From NCBI GenBank assembly GCA_022768375.1, contig JALEMG010000049.1:1-58443 (forward strand): DNA of 58,443 bases. Direction: 5' to 3'. Positions 58,108 to 58,443 of this stretch are shown piece by piece. The position numbers and the translations under genes are program-made. The notes under the pieces are model-generated. The model did not search any database, was not told the origin of the DNA, and saw only the letters and a program-made list of their open reading frames with translations. The DNA is from Lentisphaeria bacterium (GTDB lineage: Bacteria; Verrucomicrobiota; Lentisphaeria; Victivallales; Victivallaceae). The stretch's first letter is position 1. The number at the start of each line of letters is the position of its first letter.

Positions 58108-58443
58108 TCATTGACAGTGGTTGCGGGCCTCTTTCATCAGGGCGAGATTGCCCATGAGCGTGTGGAACTGCGCGGGGGTGACGGACTGCATGCCGTCGCA
58201 CTTGGCGCACGGGGGATTGTTGTGGACCTCGATGATCAGTCCGTCCGCGCCGGCGGCCACCGCCGCCAGCGACAGCGGCGGGATGAATTCCGCCATGCCG
58301 ACGGCGTGGCTGGGATCGACGATCACCGGCAGATGGGAAAGTTTTTTCAGCACCGGAACGGCGGAGATGTCCAGCGTGTTCCGGGTGTAGGTCTCAAAGG
58401 TGCGGATGCCCCGTTCGCACAGAATGACGTTCTCGTTGCCCGA
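58108..58443 (-). CDS. aroF: DAHP synthase, second copy, C-terminal part
   Basis: This is the 3' end of another DAHP synthase gene, open at the window edge (111 residues visible). It has the same NENVILCERG, VDPSHA and IEVHNNP segments as the copy at position 1, and its last 141 bases (58303-58443) are the exact reverse complement of bases 1-141. The C-terminal tail differs (CAKCDGMQSVTPAQFHTLM versus AAKCDGLQSITPEQFSGLM). Being upstream of pheA, it is probably the phenylalanine-side isoenzyme. Confidence 0.93.
   Translation of the reverse strand, partial: SGNENVILCERGIRTFETYTRNTLDISAVPVLKKLSHLPVIVDPSHAVGMAEFIPPLSLAAVAAGADGLIIEVHNNPPCAKCDGMQSVTPAQFHTLMGNLALMKEARNHCQ

Overview
The window is GC-rich, densely coded bacterial DNA. 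The organism is Gram-negative: it has LptD, HldD and GmhA for lipopolysaccharide, and RseP. An H-X9-DG pseudopilin, a 29-residue COX24-like peptide and a set of glycan genes (GH2, CE7, DUF4434, sugar isomerases) point to the PVC group, most likely a gut-type Lentisphaerota (Victivallis relative). That placement is inference. The first and last 141 bases are the same sequence in opposite orientation, both inside a DAHP synthase gene, so the window looks like a whole metagenomic contig that ends at a duplicated gene.

Layout. 1-4161: tyrosine-side aromatic operon, aroF (partial), aroA, and a single gene fusing AroB, TyrA and AroK. 4669-7079: CE7 esterase and Ldh2-type dehydrogenase. 7264-8275: phosphoesterase. 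9055-11877 (minus): MocA oxidoreductase and two sugar isomerases. 12298-13152: PocR/AraC regulator. 13275-13348: tRNA-Gln. 13495-15150: DJ-1 protein and tgt. 15269-15949: MgtC. 16482-21692: lyxose/mannose isomerase and aldolase, divergent from a LacI regulator and GH2 beta-mannosidase. 21716-26856: pseudopilin, large secreted two-CBM protein, DUF4434 protein. 27261-32206: folD, divergent from rseP-ispG-chrA-chrA. 32299-37908: plsC-like, lptD, hldD, rsmB. 37987-40855: serC, queD, queE, queC. 41467-44027 (minus): manC, then thiE and thi4 behind a TPP riboswitch. 44334-47487: gmhA, cdsA, Lrp, aminotransferase. 48067-48970 (minus): pgsA and the small ribosomal-type peptide. 49118-52126 (minus): DeoR, SDR, class III aminotransferase. 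52386-53579: FGGY kinase. 53584-56929: LacI regulator divergent from an M24 peptidase and a polysaccharide deacetylase. 56951-58443 (minus): pheA and a second aroF, the phenylalanine-side aromatic operon.

The intergenic DNA holds three dispersed families of hairpin repeats, called A, B and C here. Copies differ in sequence, but paired positions often change together. Family B lies almost only where two genes converge. It supplies the last codons and the stop of five genes here, because its palindrome can be read as YFFSREKK-stop in both directions. This is the least explained structure in the window. Twenty promoter candidates share one form, TTGnnn, 17 bases (16 once), then a TATATT-like -10 box, and they divide the genes into clear transcription units.
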